The position numbers and the translations under genes are program-made. Under the pieces are notes generated by a model, which was given only the letters and a program-made list of their open reading frames with translations, did no database searches and was not told the origin of the DNA. From Winogradskyella psychrotolerans (lineage in GTDB: Bacteria; Bacteroidota; Bacteroidia; Flavobacteriales; Flavobacteriaceae), in the NCBI RefSeq assembly GCF_018860545.1, contig NZ_JAHKPN010000027.1, positions 34,713 through 98,712 on the forward strand: a stretch of 64,000 nt of DNA. Direction: 5' to 3'. Below are positions 8,742 to 15,541 of this stretch, piece by piece; position 1 is the stretch's first letter; the number at the start of each line of letters is the position of its first letter.

Positions 8742-9620
8742 ATGAAATCTCTATATCTTTTCATCTTCATCTTACTGTTTTCAAATTGTAAAAATGATAA
8801 GCAAGAAGACAGCAATAGCAATAGCGATGTTTTTGAAGTTGTTATGCCAGCAGTTGTGGATACATTAAGATTTGATGATTCTGAGATAGAAACATTTAAC
8901 AAGTCCATTGCAATTGAACTTAAACAAAAGCAACTGATTGAGAAAAAAGATGAAAGTGATGAACTCCAAGAATTAATCATCGATAAAACTTATAGTGTTG
9001 AAAAGACTGATTACACCATGAATTTTAAATATCCTTTACTAAACACCTCTTTTAAAACTACGCATAGCAATTTCAACGATTTTATTAATGACTATTATAT
9101 CAACATTTCAAAAACAGAGCAAGATATATTAGAAAGCAAATTGTTATGCGATAGTATTGAAGCCAAAACGTTTAGAGAAGAACGCTATATAGATTATAAA
9201 ATTTATAATCTTAACGATCAACTGATAAGCGTGTTGTTTTACAAAGAAAATTTTTATTCTGGTGCCGTACATCCTAGCTATTCTTTTGATGGATTTAATT
9301 TTGATTTAAACCGAGGAGTATTTATGACTTACGAGGATTTTTTTAATCAAGATTCAGAACCGGAATTAGTAGTCATTCTTAACGAAAATATCACTAAGAA
9401 AATAGGAAAAGGGGATTTATATTACGAATGTTGGGAGCTTTCAACAGATGATTTCATTGCAAATAAAAACAACTTTGTACTTAATCAAACTTATGTTGAA
9501 TTCTATTTTGATGATTGTGTGGTTTGTCCATCATATACAGGCACCTATTCTATAGAAGTTCCGTTAGTAGATTTACAATCTGTTTTAAAGAAGTATGAAA
9601 CAAATCCGTTGGTGTTTTAA
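8742..9620 (+). CDS. DUF3298-type lipoprotein
   Basis: The open frame begins at 8676, overlapping MscS by 4 bp, but a lipoprotein signal starts only at ATG 8742 (MKSLYLFIFILLFSNC), so I choose that start, giving 292 residues. The lipidated Cys is residue 16. The second half carries the DUF3298 pattern YSGAVHPSYSFDGFNFDLNR, and the region before it resembles the DUF4163/PdaC fold, which accompanies DUF3298 in cell-envelope proteins. PdaC members deacetylate peptidoglycan, but no catalytic motif is visible here, so a binding role is equally likely. Confidence 0.8.
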   Translation: MKSLYLFIFILLFSNCKNDKQEDSNSNSDVFEVVMPAVVDTLRFDDSEIETFNKSIAIELKQKQLIEKKDESDELQELIIDKTYSVEKTDYTMNFKYPLLNTSFKTTHSNFNDFINDYYINISKTEQDILESKLLCDSIEAKTFREERYIDYKIYNLNDQLISVLFYKENFYSGAVHPSYSFDGFNFDLNRGVFMTYEDFFNQDSEPELVVILNENITKKIGKGDLYYECWELSTDDFIANKNNFVLNQTYVEFYFDDCVVCPSYTGTYSIEVPLVDLQSVLKKYETNPLVF

Positions 9621-9706
9621 CTAAGGGTAATACAATTAAAATCAAACCAATACAAAACTTTATATGATATTCATACTATTTCTTGAAGAGGGAAAGTATT
9701 AAAAAT

Positions 9707-9740
9707 AAAAAACCCACAACATAAGTTATGGGTTTTTTTT
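9707..9740. terminator. Bidirectional intrinsic terminator
   Basis: AAAAAACCCA (9707-9716) and TGGGTTTTTT (9729-9738) form a 10-bp stem with a 12-nt loop, with runs of A before and T after. It can end the DUF3298 gene on the plus strand and tRNA-Ser on the minus strand. Confidence 0.8.
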
Positions 9741-9741
9741 G

Positions 9742-9826
9742 CGGAGAAAGAGGGATTCGAACCCCCGGAGGTGTGACCCTCAACAGTTTTCAAGACTGCC
9801 GCATTCGACCACTCTGCCATTTCTCC
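9742..9826 (-). tRNA. tRNA-Ser (anticodon TGA)
   Basis: Read on the minus strand, an acceptor stem GGAGAAA pairs with TTTCTCC and discriminator G follows. The anticodon loop reads CTTGAAA with anticodon TGA. The T-arm GGTTCGAATCC-type segment and a long variable arm are present, as expected for a type II serine tRNA of about 85 nt. It is preceded by a consensus Bacteroidetes promoter and followed by the terminator at 9707-9740. Confidence 0.95.
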
Positions 9827-9860
9827 AAGTGTCTCATCAGGTATTCCCTGAATGCGGGTG

Positions 9861-9891
9861 CAAATATAAAATCCTTTTTGTTCTACACAAA
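9861..9891 (-). promoter_or_regulatory. Promoter of tRNA-Ser
   Basis: On the minus strand TTTG (9888-9891) is followed after 19 bp by TATATTTG (9861-9868), matching the Bacteroidetes primary sigma consensus at both boxes. Confidence 0.8.
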
Positions 9892-10022
9892 GGTTTTTGC
9901 ATAGTTTTTTTAAAAAAATTTAATTGATAGATTTAACCATCAGTATTGCAAGATTTAAGAAAGCATTGTACATTCGATGTCTTAATGGCATAAAGCAAAT
10001 TTCACACCTAAATAATAACGTT

Positions 10023-10802
10023 ATGAAGCCTCTTATAGTTCTATTTATATTCCTTTTTTCATTACAAAGTAATGCACAGAATACAACCATTGCAGCTGGC
10101 GAAAAACTTGTTTTTAGCGCATCTTATAATATGTCAGGCCTATTAACCGATATTGCTGAAGTCAAAATGGAAACTAGTGAGGTTACAACATCCAAAAGTA
10201 CATTGCTACGCTTAAAATGTACAGCAACATCTTATAAAGATTGGGATGATTTTTTTAAAATCAGAGATTTGTATGAAAGCTATGTAAATCCTAAAACATT
10301 AACACCTTATTTATATAAGCGAGATATTAATGAAGGAGGTTACTATAAATTTATGCAGTATAAGTACAAACACTCCTCAAAACTTGTATCAAGTCTAAAA
10401 CGAAAGAAAAATAGTGATGATACCTTTAGGGAAGAAAATAAAACGGTAAAAATCGGTGCTTCGACTAAAGATATAATTAGTACACTATACAGTATAAGAA
10501 ACTTAGATATTCACAAAGCTAAGCCTGGCGATCAACAAGAGTTTTCAATTTTATTTGATAATAAAGAAATAATCTTAATCGTAAAATATATTAGTAAAGA
10601 AACAATTCAAACCAAAATAGGTAGTAAGGAATGTTATAAATTAGCTATAGCTTTAAAGGACCATAATTTATTAAAAGGGGACAATTCTAATCTCTTATGG
10701 CTAACCGCCGATGCAAACAAAATTCCTGTTTATGCTAAATTTAAAATTCCTATAGGTAATGGCGAATTAAATATTCTTTCTGCAACGGGTTTAAAAAATT
10801 AA
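10023..10802 (+). CDS. DUF3108-domain exported protein
   Basis: The start is ATG 10023, where a Sec signal peptide begins (MKPLIVLFIFLFSLQSNAQN, cleavage probably after NAQ). The upstream in-frame extension to 9924 has no signal-like character. The mature part of about 240 residues matches DUF3108: GEKLVFSASYNMSGLL near the start, then DDFFKIRDLYESYVNPKTLTPYLY. DUF3108 proteins are predicted periplasmic beta-rich proteins of unknown role. A small membrane protein gene follows after 6 bp. Confidence 0.85.
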   Translation: MKPLIVLFIFLFSLQSNAQNTTIAAGEKLVFSASYNMSGLLTDIAEVKMETSEVTTSKSTLLRLKCTATSYKDWDDFFKIRDLYESYVNPKTLTPYLYKRDINEGGYYKFMQYKYKHSSKLVSSLKRKKNSDDTFREENKTVKIGASTKDIISTLYSIRNLDIHKAKPGDQQEFSILFDNKEIILIVKYISKETIQTKIGSKECYKLAIALKDHNLLKGDNSNLLWLTADANKIPVYAKFKIPIGNGELNILSATGLKN

Positions 10803-10808
10803 AAGAAA

Positions 10809-11144
10809 ATGAAAAAAGCAATCATCATTTTAGGTTTTATTTGCGCAATAGTTGCTGTTATAATCTCAGTAACACCTTTATATAACTTAGCATTTGCACC
10901 AATTATAGTTGCGTTCTTGAGTGGTTTATTTCTAATTTATTTGTCAAAAAATGAGTCGTCCAAACCTAAAACTATTCAATATATATTTTTACTCGTTATT
11001 ATTTCTTTGAGCTTAACAATATATAAAGGTGTTGTCAATACTGCAGAAGTAGGTGATACAGAACAATTAGAGCAAAGAGATGAAGAAAACCTTGAAGATT
11101 CAAAAGAAATTCTTGAAGATCTTGAAATTGATGAAGACTTTTAA
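10809..11144 (+). CDS. Small membrane protein with acidic tail
   Basis: The 111-residue protein has three closely spaced hydrophobic segments (about 4-25, 27-46, 56-72) followed by a strongly acidic soluble tail (EQLEQRDEENLEDSKEILED). I do not recognise the family. It starts 6 bp after the DUF3108 gene and is probably co-transcribed. Confidence 0.75.
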   Translation: MKKAIIILGFICAIVAVIISVTPLYNLAFAPIIVAFLSGLFLIYLSKNESSKPKTIQYIFLLVIISLSLTIYKGVVNTAEVGDTEQLEQRDEENLEDSKEILEDLEIDEDF

Positions 11145-11177
11145 AAATTTCTAAGAAAAATTTTCAGCAAATTGTCT

Positions 11178-11185
11178 TATTTTTG
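11178..11185 (+). promoter_or_regulatory. Possible -7 box before the first M28 peptidase
   Basis: TATTTTTG matches TAnnTTTG and lies 18 bp before ATG 11204. No TTTG is seen at the expected -33 distance. Confidence 0.4.
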
Positions 11186-11203
11186 CTGAAATCAATTAGT
11201 TAC

Positions 11204-12235
11204 ATGAAAGTATTTTATGCTTCTGTTCTGCTTTTTGTTGGTTCTTGTGCCACAATTAGACATAGTGAGAAAATTAATAACCTCAAAAACAGCATTTCTT
11301 TTAAAGATAAAACTGTTGTTACATCGTATTTAAATACCATTACATCCGAAGAATTAAAAACGCATGTCGTAGAAGTCTCTTCAGATAAGTATAATGGTAG
11401 GAAGACAGGAGAAGAAGGTCATAATTTAGTATGCAATTACATCAGAGCACAGTACAAAACGGATAGTATTAGTGCCCCAAAATCTAATCCTGATTATTTT
11501 CAAATGGTGCCCAAAGAGAATTTACCGGATAATTTAAATGATTCACAAAACGTTATAGCCTATATTGAAGGATCTATATTTCCAGACGAATATGTTTATA
11601 TTACTGCTCATTCAGATCACGAAGGCATTAAAAACGGTGAAATTTATAATGGGGCCGATGACAATGGTTCTGGTACTGCTGCCGTTTTAGAAATTGCAGA
11701 GGCTTTTATACAAGCGACCAAAGATGGTCATCCTCCTAAACGAAGCATTGTTTTTCTTCATGTTACAGCAGAAGAAGTTGGTTTATATGGTTCTAGATTC
11801 TATACAGAATACCCAATATTTCCTTTGGAAAACGCAGTAGCTACTTTAAATATAGATATGATTGGTCGTATTGACAAAAGACATAACGACAATGAAAACT
11901 ACATCTATCTCATTGGATCAGATAGAATGAGCTCTGAACTCTATTATATTGCAGAACAAGCGAACACGACGTTTACCGATCTTCATCTCGATTATAAATA
12001 TAATGAGGATAGCGATCCTAATAAATATTATTATCGGTCAGACCACTACAATTTTGCATTAAAAGACATCCCTGTCATTTTCTTTTTTAATGGTGAACAC
12101 GAAGATTATACAAAACCCACAGATACTGCAGAAAAAATTAATTATCCGTTATTAGCAAAGCGCACCAAATTAATATTTGCTACAGCTTGGTATTTAGCCA
12201 ATTCTGACACACGACTAAAGAAAGAAATTATCTGA
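11204..12235 (+). CDS. M28-family zinc peptidase, lipoprotein, short form
   Basis: I choose ATG 11204 because the lipoprotein signal begins there (MKVFYASVLLFVGSC); TTG 11183 overlaps the -7 box. The 343-residue protein carries the M28 metal-ligand set: His in AHSDHEG, Asp in GADDNGSG, Glu pair in EEVG, Asp in NIDMIG and His in SDHYNF. It lacks the PA insert present in the next gene, to which its catalytic part is clearly paralogous (shared GIKNGEIYNGADD block). It is probably an exported aminopeptidase. Confidence 0.9.
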   Translation: MKVFYASVLLFVGSCATIRHSEKINNLKNSISFKDKTVVTSYLNTITSEELKTHVVEVSSDKYNGRKTGEEGHNLVCNYIRAQYKTDSISAPKSNPDYFQMVPKENLPDNLNDSQNVIAYIEGSIFPDEYVYITAHSDHEGIKNGEIYNGADDNGSGTAAVLEIAEAFIQATKDGHPPKRSIVFLHVTAEEVGLYGSRFYTEYPIFPLENAVATLNIDMIGRIDKRHNDNENYIYLIGSDRMSSELYYIAEQANTTFTDLHLDYKYNEDSDPNKYYYRSDHYNFALKDIPVIFFFNGEHEDYTKPTDTAEKINYPLLAKRTKLIFATAWYLANSDTRLKKEII

Positions 12236-12281
12236 TGTTAAAATTTGTTAAAAGAAACTAGACCAAACATAAAGCCTATTC

Positions 12282-12289
12282 TATTTTTG
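12282..12289 (+). promoter_or_regulatory. Possible -7 box before the second M28 peptidase
   Basis: TATTTTTG matches TAnnTTTG and lies 80 bp before ATG 12370. There is no TTTG at 17-23 bp upstream. Confidence 0.4.
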
Positions 12290-12369
12290 TAATTTTAAAG
12301 CTAATTTTATTTGAAGGTATCATTGAAATTACCTTCCTTTCACACTAACTATCCAATAACTTTCTTTAC

Positions 12370-13953
12370 ATGAAAAAATCGCTACTATTAGGTGTTGCAT
12401 TCGCAATAGTAACAAGTTGTGGCACCTCTTCAAAAAGCAGTGCAAACACAACTCAAACGAATATATCAGAACAAATAGATCCTTCTGTATATGCTTCTAC
12501 AATAACTTCGGCTGAATTAAAAACCATGTTATACAAGTACGCTTCAGATGAATTTGAAGGTAGAGATACAGGTGCAAAAGGACAAAAAATGGCTGTAGAG
12601 TACTTAAAGCAGAAGTATATTGATATGAACATCCCTACTCCATTAGGTGGTGATGATTATTTTCAAGAAGTGCCATTAGAAAAACAGAAGGTTGCTAAAG
12701 CTAAATTAACCGTTAACGGAGATGTTTTTAAGAGTTTCGAAGATCAGATTGTTTTAATGGTTTCTAATGATGTTGATACGACTATAAAGAATATCGTTTA
12801 CGTAGGTTACGGTATCGACGATGAGAACTATTCAGATTATAAAACTATTGATGTTAAAGGAAAATATGTTCTTGCTAAATCAGGAGAGCCTAAAGACACT
12901 GGAGGTAATTTTGTTACTTCTGGTACAACCGACGCTACAAAATGGACTAATGGACGTCAATCCTTATCTAGTAAACGAGAAGCTGCCATAGCCAATGGAG
13001 CTCTAGGACTCATTTATATGGATGGTGATTTATTTTCAAGATATTCTAATTTTTATCAACGTCAAGCAGAATCAGGAGTAGCAGGTCGTTTGTCCTTAAA
13101 AACCAATGACAACGGACTTATTATGCTCATGATAAATGAAACCTTAGGTAAAGCGCTACATGCGTCAATTATTGAAGAATCTACTCCTAAAGAAATAGAA
13201 ACAAATGTTACCTTAGAGATTGAAAACAAATCTGAATCAATCACTTCAGAGAATGTTGTAGCCTATATAAAAGGTTCTGAAAGGCCAGATGAAATCGTTG
13301 TGTTATCAGCTCATTTAGATCACGAAGGCATAAAAAATGGAGAAATTTATAACGGCGCAGACGACGATGGTTCTGGCACTGTAGCGATTTTAGAAATTGC
13401 ACAGGCTTTTAAAGCCGCAGAAAAAGCAGGACATGGACCAAAACGCTCTATTTTATTTTTACACGTTACCGGCGAAGAAAAAGGGCTTTTAGGATCGAGA
13501 CACTACACCGATAATGACCCCATTTTTCCTTTGGAAGATACCGTAGCCGACCTAAATATTGATATGATTGGAAGAACCGATCCTGAGCGTACTATTGGAA
13601 CAAGAAATTATGTATATTTAATAGGTAGTGATAAACTTAGTACCGATTTACATAACCTATCTGAAGATGTAAATAGCAAGTATACAAATTTGGAATTGGA
13701 TTATAAATTCAATGCTGAAGATGATCCTAATCGTTTTTATTACAGATCGGATCATTACAACTTTGCTAAAAATAATATTCCGGTTATATTTTATTTTAAT
13801 GGCACTCACGCTGATTACCATAAACCTTCTGATACACCAGATAAAATTGAATATGATTTATTAGAAACCAGAGCAAAACTCGTTTTCTACACAGCCTGGG
13901 AAGTGGCTAATAGAGACCAACGACTAGTGGTTGATAAAGCAGTTACGGAATAA
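12370..13953 (+). CDS. M28-family zinc peptidase with PA domain, lipoprotein
   Basis: The 527-residue protein begins with a lipoprotein signal (AIVTSCGTS, Cys17). A short M28 N-terminal part is followed by a PA insert (about 130-285, NIVYVGYGIDDENYSDY) and the catalytic domain with ligands His (AHLDHEG), Asp (GADDDGSG), Glu pair (EEKG), Asp (NIDMIG) and His (SDHYNF). It is a second exported aminopeptidase-type enzyme, next to a shorter paralogue. The pair looks like an old tandem duplication with loss or gain of the PA insert. A strong terminator follows. Confidence 0.93.
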   Translation: MKKSLLLGVAFAIVTSCGTSSKSSANTTQTNISEQIDPSVYASTITSAELKTMLYKYASDEFEGRDTGAKGQKMAVEYLKQKYIDMNIPTPLGGDDYFQEVPLEKQKVAKAKLTVNGDVFKSFEDQIVLMVSNDVDTTIKNIVYVGYGIDDENYSDYKTIDVKGKYVLAKSGEPKDTGGNFVTSGTTDATKWTNGRQSLSSKREAAIANGALGLIYMDGDLFSRYSNFYQRQAESGVAGRLSLKTNDNGLIMLMINETLGKALHASIIEESTPKEIETNVTLEIENKSESITSENVVAYIKGSERPDEIVVLSAHLDHEGIKNGEIYNGADDDGSGTVAILEIAQAFKAAEKAGHGPKRSILFLHVTGEEKGLLGSRHYTDNDPIFPLEDTVADLNIDMIGRTDPERTIGTRNYVYLIGSDKLSTDLHNLSEDVNSKYTNLELDYKFNAEDDPNRFYYRSDHYNFAKNNIPVIFYFNGTHADYHKPSDTPDKIEYDLLETRAKLVFYTAWEVANRDQRLVVDKAVTE

Positions 13954-13971
13954 ATAAACGCCACCAAATAC

Positions 13972-14008
13972 AAAAAAAGGTCCTTCATCTAATTGGGGGA
14001 CCTTTTTT
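13972..14008 (+). terminator. Intrinsic terminator after the M28 peptidases
   Basis: AAAAAAAGGTCC (13972-13983) pairs with GGACCTTTTTT (13998-14008) around a 14-nt loop and ends in six T. Confidence 0.85.
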
Positions 14009-14040
14009 ACTTTTAAGTATATAAACAAAGTTCCTCTGTT

Positions 14041-14120
14041 GAGAGAAGCTTCGTAATTTGGGTAGAAGACCAGGTTTAGTTCAACTGCACTCAGTATAAA
14101 CCTCTCACCCTATTTTAAAT
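14041..14120 (-). pseudogene. Decayed copy of the tRNA-His gene and its terminator arm
   Basis: The stretch GAGAGAAGCTTCG, GGGTAGAAGACC, AGGTTTAGTTCAA (14041-14085) aligns at a constant offset of 116 bp with the terminator arm, acceptor 3' end and T-arm of tRNA-His at 14157-14200. ATTTTAAAT (14112-14120) matches the base run just upstream of the real tRNA (14252-14260) at offset 140. The copy has therefore lost about 24 bp in its middle, including the anticodon region. It cannot fold into a tRNA and is best read as a remnant of a tandem duplication. Confidence 0.6.
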
Positions 14121-14138
14121 CATTATATTTCATTGTAC

Positions 14139-14168
14139 AAAAAAAGCTTCTCTTTTCAGAGAAGCTTT
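14139..14168 (-). terminator. Terminator of tRNA-His
   Basis: AAAGCTTCTCT (14143-14153) pairs with AGAGAAGCTTT (14158-14168) around a 4-nt loop. On the minus strand the hairpin is followed by seven T, 7 bp after the tRNA end. Confidence 0.85.
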
Positions 14169-14175
14169 GTATTCT

Positions 14176-14251
14176 GGGTGGAAGACCGGGTTCGAACCGG
14201 CGACTTTCGGTACCACAAACCGACGCTCTAACCAGCTGAGCTACAACCACC
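14176..14251 (-). tRNA. tRNA-His (anticodon GTG)
   Basis: On the minus strand the gene reads GGTGGTTGTAGCTCAGCTGG and continues to an anticodon loop TTTGTGGTA with anticodon GTG, then a GGTTCGAACCC T-arm. The extra 5' G opposite the terminal C is the encoded G-1 typical of histidine tRNA. Two U-U pairs occur in the acceptor stem. A consensus promoter lies upstream and a strong hairpin terminator downstream. Confidence 0.95.
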
Positions 14252-14267
14252 ATTTTAAATTGGATTG

Positions 14268-14298
14268 CAAAGATAATTTATTTGTTATCTCTTGCAAA
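14268..14298 (-). promoter_or_regulatory. Promoter of tRNA-His
   Basis: On the minus strand TTTG (14295-14298) is followed after 19 bp by TATCTTTG (14268-14275), a full Bacteroidetes promoter with the same spacing as the tRNA-Ser and tRNA-Met promoters here. Confidence 0.8.
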
Positions 14299-14310
14299 TA
14301 GTTTTTGAAA

Positions 14311-15039
14311 TTATTTTAAATCAAATAACGATTCTACTGCTACAAATCGCTCAACAGTATAACCCTCAGCATGTTCCACACCAATTAATCTCCCTAAATT
14401 TCTTGCGCGGTAATCAACGCTGTCTGTGAAATTCTTGCTAGAAATCGGAGTTTCAGGCTCTTTACTATTGGGATCAAAAAATTGGGTTTGATAAGCTAAG
14501 ACAGATGCTACCTTCTTATCCATAAAACCAGAGACGTCTACAACGACATCTGGTTCAATATCTTTCCATTGTATATAATGATAAACGACTTTAGGTCTCC
14601 ATTGTGCTTGTGATTGATTGTCATCACCATAAAAGGTTTCAATTTTTTTTAAGCCACTTAAAAAACAAGCATCACTCACTAATTGACTTCCTTTTGGGTG
14701 ATCAATATGTCTATCGTCAATGGCATTACAAATAACTATTTCGGGTTGGTAAAAGCGAATCATCTTTATAATTTCGAGTTGATGCGTTTTATCATTCATA
14801 AAGAAACCATCCGCAAACCGCATATTAATTCTAGAATGAACCCCTAAAATTTTAGCCGCATTGAAAGCTTCTTCATCACGTGTTTCAGCTGTTCCTCTTG
14901 TTCCTAGTTCTCCTCTCGTTAAATCTATAATTCCTACTTTCTTTCCTTTTGAAACTTCTTTTGCTAATGTTGCACCGCAGCCTAATTCAACATCGTCTGG
15001 ATGTGCACCAATAGCTAGTATATCTAATTTAATCTGCAT
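14311..15039 (-). CDS. bshB1: Bacillithiol biosynthesis deacetylase BshB1
   Basis: The 242-residue protein is a PIG-L/LmbE-type deacetylase with the zinc motif GAHPDDVELGCGAT (about residues 11-24) and the later HIDHPKGS. Motif context, length and the segment TRGELGTRGTAETRDEE match BshB1, which removes acetyl from GlcNAc-malate in bacillithiol synthesis. Its closest functional relative in the window by fold is the long PIG-L protein at 30228, which is not a bacillithiol enzyme. It is transcribed towards tRNA-His. Confidence 0.93.
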   Translation of the reverse strand: MQIKLDILAIGAHPDDVELGCGATLAKEVSKGKKVGIIDLTRGELGTRGTAETRDEEAFNAAKILGVHSRINMRFADGFFMNDKTHQLEIIKMIRFYQPEIVICNAIDDRHIDHPKGSQLVSDACFLSGLKKIETFYGDDNQSQAQWRPKVVYHYIQWKDIEPDVVVDVSGFMDKKVASVLAYQTQFFDPNSKEPETPISSKNFTDSVDYRARNLGRLIGVEHAEGYTVERFVAVESLFDLK

Positions 15040-15272
15040 ATGTATAGTATTTAAATAAGGTCAAAGAACATCAAAATCGTCTTTATATTCTGACAGACAA
15101 TCTCAATTAGAGATGTTTTATGCTCATTTTATTCATTTCTAGATATCAAAAATATTAAAAAGAAGATAGAATATCACGTTCTTTTTAATTCGCAAACGGT
15201 TTCGATTGAATTAATCCATTTTTTATTCAAAAATGAGTAGTCATAATTGAAAAATCCTCAATACTTCCAAAG

Positions 15273-15317
15273 TATGACTTTCGTCATAAAAAACACCCTA
15301 TATAGACTATAACTTTA
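15273..15317 (+). promoter_or_regulatory. CRP/FNR-like operator and -7 box upstream of pckA
   Basis: TATGA-N6-TCATA (15273-15288) is followed after exactly 21 bp by TAACTTTA (15310-15317). Layout and half-sites match the usp promoter most closely. Transcription should begin near 15322, leaving about 220 nt before the pckA start. Control of gluconeogenesis by a CRP/FNR-type protein is plausible but inferred. Confidence 0.68.
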
Positions 15318-15343
15318 CAGTATCAAAAAATGATAAAGTCCTT

Positions 15344-15538
15344 ATGACCTTAATGTTACCTGAAATAATTATTACGACTCCTCTATTTAATATGAGACAA
15401 TTTATAACAGGCAGTATTGCAATTAACGTCTTTTTTAATTTACTTTTTTTAGGACTATTAAACGAAAAAATCATACTAAATAATAGTGCCATTAAAATGG
15501 CCATATTAAAAAACAATTTGGAATTAAAAACTATTTAA
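15344..15538 (+). CDS. Possible small leader membrane peptide upstream of pckA (64 aa)
   Basis: An ATG 22 bp after the predicted transcription start opens a 64-codon frame that ends 3 bp before the pckA ATG. The product has one hydrophobic stretch (ITGSIAINVFFNLLFLGLL). The position fits a co-transcribed small gene. However, the region is AT-rich, an overlapping minus-strand frame of 69 codons also exists, and no family is recognised, so chance is a real possibility. Confidence 0.25.
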   Translation: MTLMLPEIIITTPLFNMRQFITGSIAINVFFNLLFLGLLNEKIILNNSAIKMAILKNNLELKTI

Positions 15539-15541
15539 ATC

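Larger units (their letters stand above)
15040..15541. other. 502-bp intergenic region between bshB1 and pckA
   Basis: The region is AT-rich. It holds the CRP-like promoter at 15273-15317 and, downstream of it, a leader of about 220 nt containing a small open frame (15344-15538). In 15040-15272, which should include the bshB1 promoter, I found no convincing -33/-7 pair, hairpin or RNA gene. Confidence 0.6.

Noticed and set aside
9739..9927. Open frame of 62 codons on the plus strand
   Set aside because: It runs through tRNA-Ser and its promoter on the opposite strand; the RDSNPRR-type peptide is a familiar artefact of translating tRNA genes.
9924..10022. N-terminal extension of the DUF3108 frame
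   Set aside because: The signal peptide begins only at ATG 10023, and the extension has no conserved character.
15307..15516. Minus-strand frame of 69 codons in the pckA leader
   Set aside because: No promoter, family or neighbour supports it, and it is antisense to the predicted pckA transcript.
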